A DNA stretch of 64,000 nucleotides from Candidatus Methylacidiphilum fumarolicum (GCF_949774925.1 NZ_OX458932.1:62001-126000); one strand, 5' to 3'. Shown: positions 43,837-52,733, counted from the first letter of the stretch. A program made the numbers and translations. The notes: generated from the letters alone by a model not told the origin.

Positions 43837-46800
43837 ATGATCAGCCGGATTATTCATTGGAGTGGAGAAAATCCATTTGTGGTTCTCCTCTTTGTTTTCT
43901 TTAGCCTTTGTCTGGGTCTTTATTCTGTTGCGCACGTGCCTCTTGATGCCATACCTGATCTTTCCGACGTTCAAGTGATTGTTTATACCGAATGGCCTGG
44001 GAGAAGCCCTACTCTTGTTGAAGATCAGATAACCTATCCGATTTCAACTCGTTTTATTTCTGCTCCGAAAGTCAAATTCGTAAGGGGAGAGTCGATGTTT
44101 GGGAAGTCTTTTGTCTATGTAATTTTCGAAGATGGAACAGATCTTTACTGGGCAAGATCGCGAGTTCTTGAATATCTGAACTCGGTTCGATCATCTCTTC
44201 CCGCTAATGTCAATCCGACATTAGGTCCCGATGCGACGGGAGTGGGCTGGGTTTATGAGTATGTTCTCCTAGATACATCGGGCAAGCATACGCTCTCTGA
44301 GCTCCGTTCTTTTCAGGATTGGACATTACGGTATGCTCTCTCTTCTGTTCATGGAGTTTCGGAAATAGCCAGTTTTGGTGGGTATGTTAGACAATATCAA
44401 GTAAATATCGATCCTAACAAGCTTTTGGCCTATGGGATCCGTTTTGATGAGGTTGTTCAGGCAATACAGAAGAGTAATCAAGATGTGGGAGGGAAAAGCC
44501 TAGAGGTTTCTACAGTCGAATTTTATATACGAGGCAAGGGGTATTTCAGGAATTTAGAAGATATCAGCCAGGTGGTCGTTAAAAGGGATAGGCAGGGTTT
44601 TCCTGTTGTGGTGAATCAGTTGGGAGACTTGACGATTGGAGGAGATATTCGTTTTGGAGTCACTGATTATAACGGCATTGGAGAAGCTGTCGGAGGCATA
44701 GTCATCATGCGATATGGTGAGAATGCACTCCAAGTGATCAATGGAATAAAGAAAAAAATTAAGAGTCTAGAACCTTCTTTCCCCCAAGGGGTCAAATTGG
44801 TGCCTGTGTATGATCGATCCGAACTAATTTACAAATCGATTGAAACATTGAAAAAAAAGCTTTTTGAAGAATGCCTTATCGTCAGTGCCGTCTGTGTTGT
44901 TTTTCTATGGCATTTGCGTAGCTCATTAATTCCTATTTTTATGTTGCCAGCAGCTGTTATCTTGTCTTTTATCCCTTTTTCTAGTTTCCATCTGACAGCT
45001 AATATCATGTCTTTGGGTGGCATAGCCATTGCCATAGGAGCCATGATTGATGCAGCCATCATCATGGTGGAGAATGCGCATCGTTCGCTTGAAGAATATA
45101 GGATATTGACCGGCAATGATCCCAAGGGGAACATCCGAAAAGAGTTGCTACTGAAAGCCTCGCAAAATGTAGGCAGACCCCTTTTTTTCTCTCTTCTTGT
45201 TATTACCGTTTCCTTTCTGCCAATCTTTGCTTTGGAGGCTCAAGAAGGCAGATTATTTAAGCCACTTGCTTTTACAAAAACTTTCTCCATGTTTTTTGCT
45301 TCCCTCCTCTCTATCACACTTGTTCCAGCTCTCATGAACTACTTTATCCGAGGGAAAATCATTCCTGAACAAAAAAATCCTATCAACCGGTTCCTTTTTT
45401 TTCTCTATAAGCCTGTTCTTGAACAAGCTCTTAAACATAGAGTTATTGTTTTGGTTCTTGCTCTGCTAATACTTCTCTCTACTTATTATCCATTATCCAG
45501 ACTGGGCGCGGAGTTCATGCCTCCTTTAAACGAAGGAACAATCCTTTATATGCCGACAGCCGTTCCTGGAATAAGTATTTCTGAAGCGGAGAGGTTTCTC
45601 AATCTTCAGGATCGTTATCTAATGACATTTCCAGAAGTGGAATCGGTTTTTGGCAAATCAGGACAGGCAGATACTGCCACCGATCCGGCTCCTCTTTCGA
45701 TGACTGAAACGATCATCAATTTAAAACCTAAAGATCAATGGAGAAAAGGAATGAATTGGGATAAGTTGATTGCTGAAATGAATCAGAAACTCCATTTCCC
45801 TGGGGTGGCGAATGTGTTCTGGATGCCTATTCAAACACGAATTCAAATGCTGACCACAGGGTTTCGCTCCGTTTTGGGGATTAAAATCTTTGGTAAGGAT
45901 CTTGAGGAGTTGAATAGGCTTGGAGAAAAAATCGAAAAAGTCTTGCTAGAGATGCCTGAAACAAGGAGTGCCTATGCAGAAAGAATTGAGGGAGGAAATT
46001 ATATCGATATCATTGTGCGCCGAGATAAACTGGCCCGTTATGGACTGACTGTCGAAGACGTTAACCAAACAATAGAGGGAGCCATTGGAGGGAACACGGT
46101 GACTACCACCATCGAAGGGAGAGAACGATACCCTGTAAATGTTAGATACCATAGAGATTTTAGAAAAGACGTGGCTTCTCTTTCAAGGATTCTTGTTCCG
46201 CTGCCACCTCAAGCCTCGCTACAGAAACAAATGTCTGGTAATCCGACAATGGCTATTGCTTCCTCACAAATTCCCTTAAGTGAAGTGACAGACATTCGCT
46301 ATAGACAAGGTCCCCCACTTGTTAGAAGTGAAAATGCACAACTGGTGAATTTTGTTTTTGTTGATACGCCTGCGAAGGATTTAGTGGGATATATTAAAAA
46401 GGCCGGACAAAAAATTGGGACAACGATCTCCTTCCCACCCGGTTATTACATCGAATGGGCCGGTTCTTATGAATATTTTCTTCGAGCCAAAGCTAAATTT
46501 TCCCTGCTTATTCCGTTGACTTTGTTTATCATTTTTGTCTTGATCTATTTTAATACCCATTCTTTAAAGAAAACTCTTATAGTGCTTCTTGCTTTTCCTT
46601 TTTCTCTAGTGGGAGCGTTTTGGTTCCTTTATATCCTTAATTATAATTTGAGTGTAGCAGTTGCTGTTGGTTTGATTGCTCTAGCGGGAATCGATGCGGA
46701 AACCGGTGTGATTATGCTACTTTATCTTGATCATGCTTTCATGGAAGCAAAGAAAACGGGGAAAATGGGATCGATGGCCGATCTTTTAGATGCCGTTAAG

Positions 46801-47046
46801 GAAGGGGCAGCAGGAAGAATAAGGCCCAAAATAATGACTGTTTGTGCAATTCTTTTTGGCCTTCTACCTATTTTATGGAGTCAAGAAACAGGGGCGGATG
46901 TGATGAAACGGATCGCCGCTCCCATGGTTGGGGGAGTCATCACCTCTGCCTTATTGGAGTTGATCATTTATCCAGTTATCTTTATATACCTTGAAAAGCA
47001 TTCCATTAGCCAATCCCAAACGGTTGCTGAAAAGGCTCGCATTTAA
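43837..47046 (+). CDS. cusA: Heavy-metal RND exporter CusA
   Basis: A 1069-residue inner-membrane proton-driven transporter with 12 helices and two large periplasmic loops. It follows CusA closely: Asp-Gly-Thr-Asp-x-Tyr-Trp-Ala-Arg-Ser-Arg-Val-Leu-Glu-Tyr-Leu, Leu-Gly-Pro-Asp-Ala-Thr-Gly-Val-Gly-Trp, and the helix 4 motif with Asp in Gly-Ala-Met-Ile-Asp-Ala-Ala-Ile-Ile-Met-Val-Glu-Asn. The segment Gln-Thr-Arg-Ile-Gln-Met-Leu-Thr-Thr-Gly holds a Met where CusA has one of its metal-binding Met residues. Monovalent Cu/Ag export is most likely. With CusB it forms the pump; the outer-membrane channel must be elsewhere. Confidence 0.94.
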   Translation: MISRIIHWSGENPFVVLLFVFFSLCLGLYSVAHVPLDAIPDLSDVQVIVYTEWPGRSPTLVEDQITYPISTRFISAPKVKFVRGESMFGKSFVYVIFEDGTDLYWARSRVLEYLNSVRSSLPANVNPTLGPDATGVGWVYEYVLLDTSGKHTLSELRSFQDWTLRYALSSVHGVSEIASFGGYVRQYQVNIDPNKLLAYGIRFDEVVQAIQKSNQDVGGKSLEVSTVEFYIRGKGYFRNLEDISQVVVKRDRQGFPVVVNQLGDLTIGGDIRFGVTDYNGIGEAVGGIVIMRYGENALQVINGIKKKIKSLEPSFPQGVKLVPVYDRSELIYKSIETLKKKLFEECLIVSAVCVVFLWHLRSSLIPIFMLPAAVILSFIPFSSFHLTANIMSLGGIAIAIGAMIDAAIIMVENAHRSLEEYRILTGNDPKGNIRKELLLKASQNVGRPLFFSLLVITVSFLPIFALEAQEGRLFKPLAFTKTFSMFFASLLSITLVPALMNYFIRGKIIPEQKNPINRFLFFLYKPVLEQALKHRVIVLVLALLILLSTYYPLSRLGAEFMPPLNEGTILYMPTAVPGISISEAERFLNLQDRYLMTFPEVESVFGKSGQADTATDPAPLSMTETIINLKPKDQWRKGMNWDKLIAEMNQKLHFPGVANVFWMPIQTRIQMLTTGFRSVLGIKIFGKDLEELNRLGEKIEKVLLEMPETRSAYAERIEGGNYIDIIVRRDKLARYGLTVEDVNQTIEGAIGGNTVTTTIEGRERYPVNVRYHRDFRKDVASLSRILVPLPPQASLQKQMSGNPTMAIASSQIPLSEVTDIRYRQGPPLVRSENAQLVNFVFVDTPAKDLVGYIKKAGQKIGTTISFPPGYYIEWAGSYEYFLRAKAKFSLLIPLTLFIIFVLIYFNTHSLKKTLIVLLAFPFSLVGAFWFLYILNYNLSVAVAVGLIALAGIDAETGVIMLLYLDHAFMEAKKTGKMGSMADLLDAVKEGAAGRIRPKIMTVCAILFGLLPILWSQETGADVMKRIAAPMVGGVITSALLELIIYPVIFIYLEKHSISQSQTVAEKARI

Positions 47047-47304
47047 AAATAGCTTTCGGTTGTAAGCAAGCTGAATAAGCTCTCAAAAGCTAGCAATTAA
47101 AGCAATATTTATCCCTTTGGGTAAAGTGCGGGAAAGAAGGCTATACTGCCCCTCCTCTGGTTTTCCTTAGTTTTTAAGCGATCACTGATTAACAGGAATG
47201 TAACGAGCATGTCCCCCTTCTTTTTAAGGTATTCAGTTCGTTAGCAAGTCCTCCGCCACCAGAGAGGTAAACCAATACCTTAGGCCAAAAAAGAGCGTAA
47301 TGAC
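47047..47304. other. Spacer after cusA
   Basis: I see no gene, tRNA or strong hairpin in this 258-base interval between the cusA stop and the element remnant. Confidence 0.5.
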
Positions 47305-48464
47305 TAGTTATTGGTATTATGATGCCAATCTGGTTATAAATGCATGGCGAACCGCTATTCGCCAAAAAAAAGACAATGAATGATAAATGCAAGAAAGTGG
47401 TTGCGAGGAGATTGATTGGACTGGGGTTAGCGTTTATCGGGTTGGTTGTTGCCGCCATGATGACGGGCGGGAATGATAAGGCGCGTCGAACCCTCCTGCA
47501 AGCACCGATGCGATTGCTAAGACAAGCGGAACATCGCTGGAATATTACCAGGATGCGAAGAACGAAGCGAAAAATGGAAAGGTAGTGGAAATGCAACCTA
47601 CCGCAGCGGACGTAGGTACTGCTTGGTATCTTAAGTTTCTAACAGCAAAAAAGTGCTTAGGATATGCCCGCACATCCTCTATAAATTGATGTTAAAAGTA
47701 GCAGGGTGTAAAGACGCCTGTGGCGTAATCCAATAAGCACCAACAATGTAAGGAAAATCCGCAAGCATAACCTGGGGGATAAAAAGCGACCATTTCGGTT
47801 GCGCAAGGGACAGGCGGAATTAGGGTGGTGGATAAATACAAGCCTAAATCCTCTTCTTACATTACGAAGACCTTCAGTACTTGTTTTTTGAGGATCTACA
47901 TATATATGGGAAAAGCTCCAAGTAAAGAACTTTCCAGGCGTATCCTACCAATGTGCAAGCTGTGTGCATCAAGAGCGAATCGAATTGTTGGTGCCTGCGG
48001 AAGGTTCCTGTCTGAAGAAAATCTATCCAGCCTATAGCTCTCGGGCTTTGTCCCCAGTGTGGGTATGTCCATCCGAAGAACTGCTAGGGGGATAGGTTTG
48101 TGTGCCGTCATGGTGGGCATATGAGCTATGCGGATAGGGTTGGCGCATACCACCTCAAAAAAAGGATCGGAGATTGGGAGATTCTTTCGTGGACACCGCG
48201 GAACCGGCTCCTTACAATTCTATTGGAGTAACAACTGCCAACCGGCCGATTGGAATCCTGATGAGAGGGAATTTTCCGAGGCGGAGGACTTTAGGCACCG
48301 GAATCATGTCGGTTGTAATGGATACGGCGAGATGCAGGTTACAGCCTGCTCCCTCGGAGAACGAAACGGTCTTGGCAATCCCAGGTCATCTTGGTCCAAA
48401 ACCATGTCAAAAGAATGAATTTGGATCAGGCGTAAGTAAGTCCTGAGTGTGTTTCTAGGAACAG
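47305..48464 (+). mobile_element. TnpB-like element remnant B
   Basis: An 1160-base remnant with the same left end (TAGTTATTG, GATGCC, then CATGGCGAAC and CTATTCGCC) and right end (GGTCTTGGCAATCCCAGG to CTAGGAACAG) as remnant A. The 3' part still shows the TnpB zinc finger: Cys-Pro-Gln-Cys-Gly-Tyr-Val-His-Pro-Lys-Asn, a stop, Asp-Arg-Phe-Val-Cys-Arg-His-Gly-Gly-His, then Tyr-Ala-Asp-Arg-Val-Gly-Ala-Tyr (about 48049-48150), preceded by Pro-Ala-Tyr-Ser-Ser-Arg in a shifted frame. Multiple frameshifts and stops, and loss of one zinc Cys (Gly instead), show it is dead. The N-terminal lobe and most of RuvC are gone. Confidence 0.75.
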
Positions 48465-48996
48465 GATTATAAAGCTATCAAGATTGATATTCGCTTTACA
48501 TTTCCAATGCTATCAGAAGGTATTCTGACCATTTGAGTCGGCAGTAGAAATAACAACAAGAACCGCTAAGCTGAATACTCTAAAAAGCTTTATTCATACA
48601 AGGATAGACGATTTTATCCGCTGATATAACTCGCTCTAAAAAGTGCGCCTGGAAGAGCAGTACATAGTGCTTGCGAATAACTCTAAGAATTTTTCTTTGG
48701 TGCTTCTCCAGCTTGTAGTCGATTTTATGCTGGTAACAGCCAGAAGCTTGTGAGATATGGCTACCAGCATATTTTCTTCTTACAATTTGGGGGTGTCACA
48801 GCAGCTAAGACTATACAATAGTATTGCTTAATGAGTAAAAGGAGATCTAACCTGGAAAAGAGCCTGTCACAAGTCAGGAAACAAAGAAAATGTTTTAAAA
48901 AGTAACAATAATACCAAGCAATTTATATGCGAAACCTTGTCAATTTGCCTTGGAATGTGCTATTGTTTTTTTCACAACAATTAGAACAGGAGAAAA
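48465..48996. other. Non-coding interval before the DUF883 gene
   Basis: No convincing coding frame. It contains one strong hairpin (48726-48771) and an AT-rich stretch just before the gene at 48997, which probably holds its promoter. Confidence 0.5.
48726..48771 (+). terminator. Strong hairpin, terminator-like
   Basis: A 10-base perfect inverted repeat, TATGCTGGTA (48726-48735) and TACCAGCATA (48762-48771), with a further GCC/GGC pairing inside and a loop of about 17 bases. A pyrimidine tract (TTTTCTTCTT) follows on the plus strand, as in an intrinsic terminator. No intact gene lies directly before it, so it could also be the end of a lost element or of a small RNA. Confidence 0.5.
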
Positions 48997-49305
48997 ATGA
49001 TGAATGAATTTGTAACCAGGGAAAAATTAGTTAACGATATCAAAGCTGTACTTCATGATGCTGATATTCTCCTCAAAACGACTGCGGGTGATATTGGAGA
49101 AAAAACAAAGGATGCCATTGACAGGCTAAACACCAAATTAAATTCTTTAAGAGACTACTTAAGTAATTCAGAAGATTGGCTTGTCGATAAAGCAAAAGAA
49201 AGAGCGAAAAATACAGATGAAATTATTCGAAAAAATCCTTACCAATCGATAGGAATTTCATTATTGGTGGGTATTGCTATTGGCATTATCCTTGGCAGAA
49301 AATAG
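48997..49305 (+). CDS. DUF883 (ElaB/YqjD-like) protein
   Basis: A 102-residue protein with a long amphipathic helix and a C-terminal membrane segment (about 82-100) rich in Gly and Ile, ending Gly-Arg-Lys. This is the shape of the DUF883 family, whose E. coli members ElaB and YqjD are inner-membrane proteins that bind ribosomes in stationary phase. GGAG lies 6 bases upstream of the ATG. It is a single-gene unit. A hairpin-like sequence (CTTGTCGGT and ACCGATAAG, 49311-49349) follows it. Confidence 0.8.
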   Translation: MMNEFVTREKLVNDIKAVLHDADILLKTTAGDIGEKTKDAIDRLNTKLNSLRDYLSNSEDWLVDKAKERAKNTDEIIRKNPYQSIGISLLVGIAIGIILGRK

Positions 49306-50102
49306 GTAGCCTTGTCGGTCTTTTTGTTGTTTTTGAAAAACCGATAAGAGAAAACCATGTTTGTTTCTATTAACAAAAGAAATACCTAATAGTTTTATTT
49401 GGCTGCAATAAATGAGCTTTTCTTAAGCAAAACAGTGAGCGGGAAATAAAAAAAATCGAAGAATTAAAGTTTGCTAGTCGAATTAATGAAAGAGTCTAGT
49501 AGTTTCTCTTTTTCTAATCTTCTTAGGCAAGTAGCTTTTTTGTTTTTTTACTGAATTTTTTTCTTTCCTTCTTTCAGCAAGAGCCTTTTAAGGAGGCAGC
49601 CTCTTTGTTCTTTGTGTCTGTTTTCACTTTGAGATCGATTTTCATTTTGTTAGGCGTTGGATAGGGTGAACTTATTTTCTATCCTGAAAATCCAGCACTT
49701 CGTCTTTGACAATTCTTGGCTTTTGACTTTCTCCTTTTGTATCTATATCTAGCAAGAAAGATAAAGATAAATAACCGTCTTTCCTGAAAAGAACCGTAAA
49801 GGAATTTTTAAACATTTTTAATCATCTAAAGCAGGACCTAAAACTCCGGAACTGGCCCATGCTCTATCTTCTCTATAAATTCCTGTTTGACTTGAAAGCT
49901 TAGGCATCCCGCCATTCCCTTTCTCCTCCCCTGTTTCTGACCTTTCTTCCCACTTTTTCTATTTTTGTTAGAAGAGAGGTGGGAGAAAGCGTTGTGGTAT
50001 TAAGAAGAAGCCAGTCGTAGAGTCATATCCTGCAAAGAAAAGCTTTCCCTCTTCCCGCTGTCGTGGTGGCTATGTAGTTTTGGTTCCTAAGCGTGACCTC
50101 CT
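49306..50102. other. Long non-coding interval
   Basis: About 800 bases with no frame that resembles a protein on either strand and no tRNA or other RNA I recognise. Base content is AT-rich with pyrimidine runs. Old mobile DNA is possible, given what follows. Confidence 0.45.
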
Positions 50103-50350
50103 CCCACCTTTAAAAGCGTGGGATTCCTCTTTCACCGAAGGAAACTTACACGAATAGCAGGGTTACTCCCCAGTATCCGTGCAGCGGTCTCCTTCTCCAG
50201 AGGCGTTAGTTCGGACCGGTCCAGCCCTACGGCCAGGTATTATACCACAACCCTTAGACATTTCCAACTGAATGAAGCCGCCTCTCATCCACTCTTAAAA
50301 GTGTGGGCTTTCCCAGCGTTCTCTCGTAAAACCCTTCTCACTTGAGCCTT
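50103..50350 (-). mobile_element. IS200/IS605-type end remnant
   Basis: Two similar hairpins bracket this stretch: CCCAC/GTGGG around CTTTAAAAGC at 50103-50122, and CCACTCTT/AAAGTGTGG at 50289-50306. Both are followed by a similar pyrimidine-rich string. Hairpins of this CCCAC-CTTTAAAAG-GTGGG kind are common at the 3' ends of tnpB genes and in their guide (omega) RNA region. On the minus strand a short translation in between (Asn-Ala-Ser-Gly-Glu-Gly) resembles tnpB tails. No tnpB body is left. Confidence 0.5.
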
Positions 50351-50567
50351 CCTCTTCTCTTCTCTATTTTTCCGTTAATCTTTTTTTGCTTGCTTCGGAA
50401 CCTTATTATTAATTATAGTAAAATCGTCTATTGATTCTGTATTAAATAATATGGGCTTTTGGGCAGGGATTTGGTGGAATACGATAGAAAAGACTTGATT
50501 TATTTTATAAAACTGTATTTTTCTTAAGAACATTTCTTCTATTTTTTTTACAATTATTTAATTGCTT

Positions 50568-51269
50568 ATGATTCAATTTTTTTTAAAAGGCGGACCAATC
50601 ATGTGGCCAATTCTGGCCCTATCCGTTATAACTCTTGCTGTCATATTCGAGAGATTGCTTTTTCTGATAGAAATAGCTCGTAATAGAAAACGAAAGCTAG
50701 TGACGAAATTCCTAGAACTTGTTGGGCAGGGAAGGTATGAAGAGGCGTTAACTATAGCTGAAAAAAGTAAAGATTATGTGCTCAAAGTCTTGCAAGAAGG
50801 GTTAAAGCATAAAGATGGTGCCTTAGAAGATGCTCTGCTTGATGCTGCAAGCGAGCAGCTGGAAAGATTTAATAAGGGACTCGTTGTTCTTGATACAGCA
50901 GTGACTCTAGGGCCGTTATTGGGGCTTTTAGGAACAGTTACTGGGATGATGCATGCTTTTAGTATTGTAGGCTCTGGAGAAATTGCGGGAAAACAAGCCG
51001 CTATTACGGGAGGTGTGGCAGAGTCTTTGATTGCTGTTAGCTTTGGTCTTGCCGTAGCCATTGTAGCTATCATTCCTTTAAATTTTTTCAGTGCTCGAAT
51101 GGATAGAGCTAGAAGAAGAATAGAAGAAGCTTCTACGCGTCTTGTTTTGCTTTTAAAAGGCCAGATAGAGGCAGAGGGGACAGCTAGCAGACATACCATT
51201 GGAAATCCTTCTTCTTTGGAAGGAATGTCCAATTCCAAAATTCAATCGAGTTCTTCGGTGTTGCCATAA
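50568..51269 (+). CDS. exbB: MotA/TolQ/ExbB proton-channel protein
   Basis: A 233-residue inner-membrane protein with three helices (about 8-28, 110-135 and 150-180). The Gly-Pro-Leu-Leu-Gly-Leu-Leu-Gly-Thr-Val-Thr-Gly-Met stretch and Gly-Gly-Val-Ala-Glu-Ser-Leu-Ile-Ala are ExbB/TolQ signatures. With ExbD it couples the proton gradient to outer-membrane work (TonB uptake or Tol integrity); no tonB or tolA is adjacent, so the process served is unclear. The ATG at 50568 is preferred to the TTG at 50562. exbD follows by 36 bases. Confidence 0.9.
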   Translation: MIQFFLKGGPIMWPILALSVITLAVIFERLLFLIEIARNRKRKLVTKFLELVGQGRYEEALTIAEKSKDYVLKVLQEGLKHKDGALEDALLDAASEQLERFNKGLVVLDTAVTLGPLLGLLGTVTGMMHAFSIVGSGEIAGKQAAITGGVAESLIAVSFGLAVAIVAIIPLNFFSARMDRARRRIEEASTRLVLLLKGQIEAEGTASRHTIGNPSSLEGMSNSKIQSSSSVLP

Positions 51270-51305
51270 AGACAATAAGTTGCTATCGTACTTGCACGTT
51301 GAAAT

Positions 51306-51722
51306 ATGCAAATAGTATCTCCTAGAAGAAAAAGACCTAGACTAGAAATCATTCCTTTTATTGATGTGATGTTTTTTTTGCTAGCCACATTTATGATGGT
51401 TTCCTTAGCAATGATTAAAAATGAGGGTCAAACCGTCAATTTGCCATTTGCAAAAAGTTCATCTTCTATCGAAAGGAAAGAAAAAGAAACAACCATTACT
51501 ATCACTGATAAAGGAGACATTTATTTTAATAAAGATCAAGTTTCCATAGAAACTTTACCAGCAAAAATTATGGAATTAAAAACTCAAGACGCAGATCCAA
51601 GAGTTTTTCTAAATGGTGACTGCAAGGCAACATTTGAAAAAGTAACGGCTGTGTTAGATTTGATTAGAAAACAGGGCATAACCAAAATAGCCATTCAAAC
51701 GACAAAAGAAGCCAAAAAATAA
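51306..51722 (+). CDS. exbD: ExbD/TolR biopolymer transport protein
   Basis: A 138-residue protein with a short cytoplasmic start, one helix carrying the proton-binding Asp (Asp20 in Ile-Pro-Phe-Ile-Asp-Val-Met-Phe-Phe-Leu), and a periplasmic domain of about 95 residues. It partners the ExbB homologue encoded just upstream. The 360-base region after it, to 52082, has no gene I can support; it ends in the hairpins at 51962-52043. Confidence 0.92.
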   Translation: MQIVSPRRKRPRLEIIPFIDVMFFLLATFMMVSLAMIKNEGQTVNLPFAKSSSSIERKEKETTITITDKGDIYFNKDQVSIETLPAKIMELKTQDADPRVFLNGDCKATFEKVTAVLDLIRKQGITKIAIQTTKEAKK

Positions 51723-51946
51723 TAGGAAGAAGATTTTTTGGAAGCTTTGTATCTATTCCTTTGTAATCTGAAGCCTAAGGGAATCTCTCGAGACTCAGTC
51801 CAGTTTAGTACTGGTGGATAAAAGGATGAAACTACCGGCTGCCTATCATTAGGCGTAGATGCTAGAAGACGTCTGGACGTGCGCTTCAGAACAATATTTG
51901 AAAAGATAAGAGATCAGGATTGCATTCCCAATCCGTTCATTCCAGG

Positions 51947-52004
51947 TAAAAAAAGCCAAAAAACATTTAAGGATCGGATATAATTTTCCCGATCCTTAAA
52001 TGTT
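51947..52004 (-). terminator. Very strong terminator of the Cys-rich peptide gene
   Basis: A 16-base perfect inverted repeat (51962-51977 and 51989-52004) with an 11-base AT-rich loop. On the minus strand it is followed by TTTT, GGC and a run of seven T, a good intrinsic terminator for the leftward gene ending at 52083. Two smaller hairpins follow on the gene side: GCAACA/TGTTGC (52011-52026) and CCTCT/AGAGG (52032-52043). Confidence 0.7.
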
Positions 52005-52082
52005 GAAATGGCAACAAATATGTTGCTAGATCCTCTCTAGAGGCTTCCTTATTTCTGGATTGAAGGCCAGAGTGCTAGAATG

Positions 52083-52268
52083 CTATGAGCAGTCACAATC
52101 TTTTCCCTTGTGTACCGCACAATCCTCTTTCTTTGCACACTTATCTTCACAGCCACATTTGACTTTCTTTTTTGCAATTTCTATGGACTGTGATGCAAAC
52201 AAAGAAGAAGCAGAAATTAAAGAGAGGGAAACAAAAAGAATTGAACTTAATTTAAATAGGTTTTTCAT
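52083..52268 (-). CDS. Small secreted Cys-rich peptide
   Basis: A 61-residue protein I cannot place in a family. From the ATG at 52268, residues 1-25 are a clear signal peptide ending in Phe-Ala-Ser. The mature part of about 35 residues is very basic and acidic and has six Cys (38, 40, 44, 50, 58, 60) and one His (53), in Cys-x-Cys, Cys and Cys-Asp-Cys arrangements. This suggests a periplasmic metal-binding peptide, metallothionein-like in content, or a disulfide-rich peptide. A strong terminator follows, supporting a real transcription unit. A longer frame from 52340 adds 24 residues and would bury the signal peptide. An ORF on the opposite strand is a shadow. Confidence 0.65.
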   Translation of the reverse strand: MKNLFKLSSILFVSLSLISASSLFASQSIEIAKKKVKCGCEDKCAKKEDCAVHKGKDCDCS

Positions 52269-52367
52269 TCCGCAAATTAATAGAAGAAGAGCGACAAAAG
52301 TCAAGGTTTTTAGGAATAAAAAGCAAAGATCAGTGCTCATATAACTTTATTTCGATAAAATAGATAA

Positions 52368-52733
52368 ATGAATAGATTTGTTATCCAGGAGCATTATGCG
52401 CGCCGGCATCATTATGATTTGAGACTAGAAAAGGATGGAGTGCTGAAAAGCTGGGCAATTCCAAAAAGTTTACCATTGCCTGGTGAAAAAAGGCTAGCGA
52501 TTCAAGTAGAAGACCATCCACTGGATTATATTGGATTTGAAGGGATCATTCCTCAAGGAGAATATGGAGCCGGAACAGTAACTATATGGGATCAGGGAGA
52601 ATATGAGCCGGTAGAATGGGGAAAGGATAAAATTCTTTTTGTTCTTCACGGAAAAAGATTAAGAGGAAAATATGCACTGATCCATCTAAAAAAAACAACT
52701 TCTAGCCATTGGTTATTTATGAAAATAGAGTAA
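52368..52733 (+). CDS. Stand-alone LigD-type 3'-phosphoesterase
   Basis: A 121-residue protein corresponding to the phosphoesterase (PE) domain of the bacterial NHEJ ligase LigD. The active-site residues known from the Pseudomonas enzyme line up with near-identical spacing: His9, His15, Asp17 and His50. The repeats of Gly-Ile-Ile-Pro-x-Gly-x-Tyr-Gly-Ala-Gly-Thr-Val are also typical. It should trim 3' phosphates or ribonucleotides from DNA ends. No ligase, polymerase or ku gene is adjacent. Confidence 0.9.
   Translation: MNRFVIQEHYARRHHYDLRLEKDGVLKSWAIPKSLPLPGEKRLAIQVEDHPLDYIGFEGIIPQGEYGAGTVTIWDQGEYEPVEWGKDKILFVLHGKRLRGKYALIHLKKTTSSHWLFMKIE

Noticed and set aside
47340-47585. An 81-codon frame with a hydrophobic stretch (Leu-Gly-Leu-Ala-Phe-Ile-Gly-Leu-Val-Val)
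   Set aside because: It begins in the shared left end of remnant B and is best explained as altered element sequence, though a tiny membrane protein is not excluded.
49311-49349. Hairpin after the DUF883 gene as a terminator
   Set aside because: The stem is imperfect and no T run follows, so it is mentioned only with the gene.
51760-51920. Possible further TnpB end (CCTAAGGGAATCTCTCGAG resembles the right end of remnant A)
   Set aside because: Only a handful of bases agree; chance similarity cannot be excluded.
52060-52344. A 94-codon rightward frame
   Set aside because: It is the antisense shadow of the Cys-rich peptide gene, which has a signal peptide and terminator.
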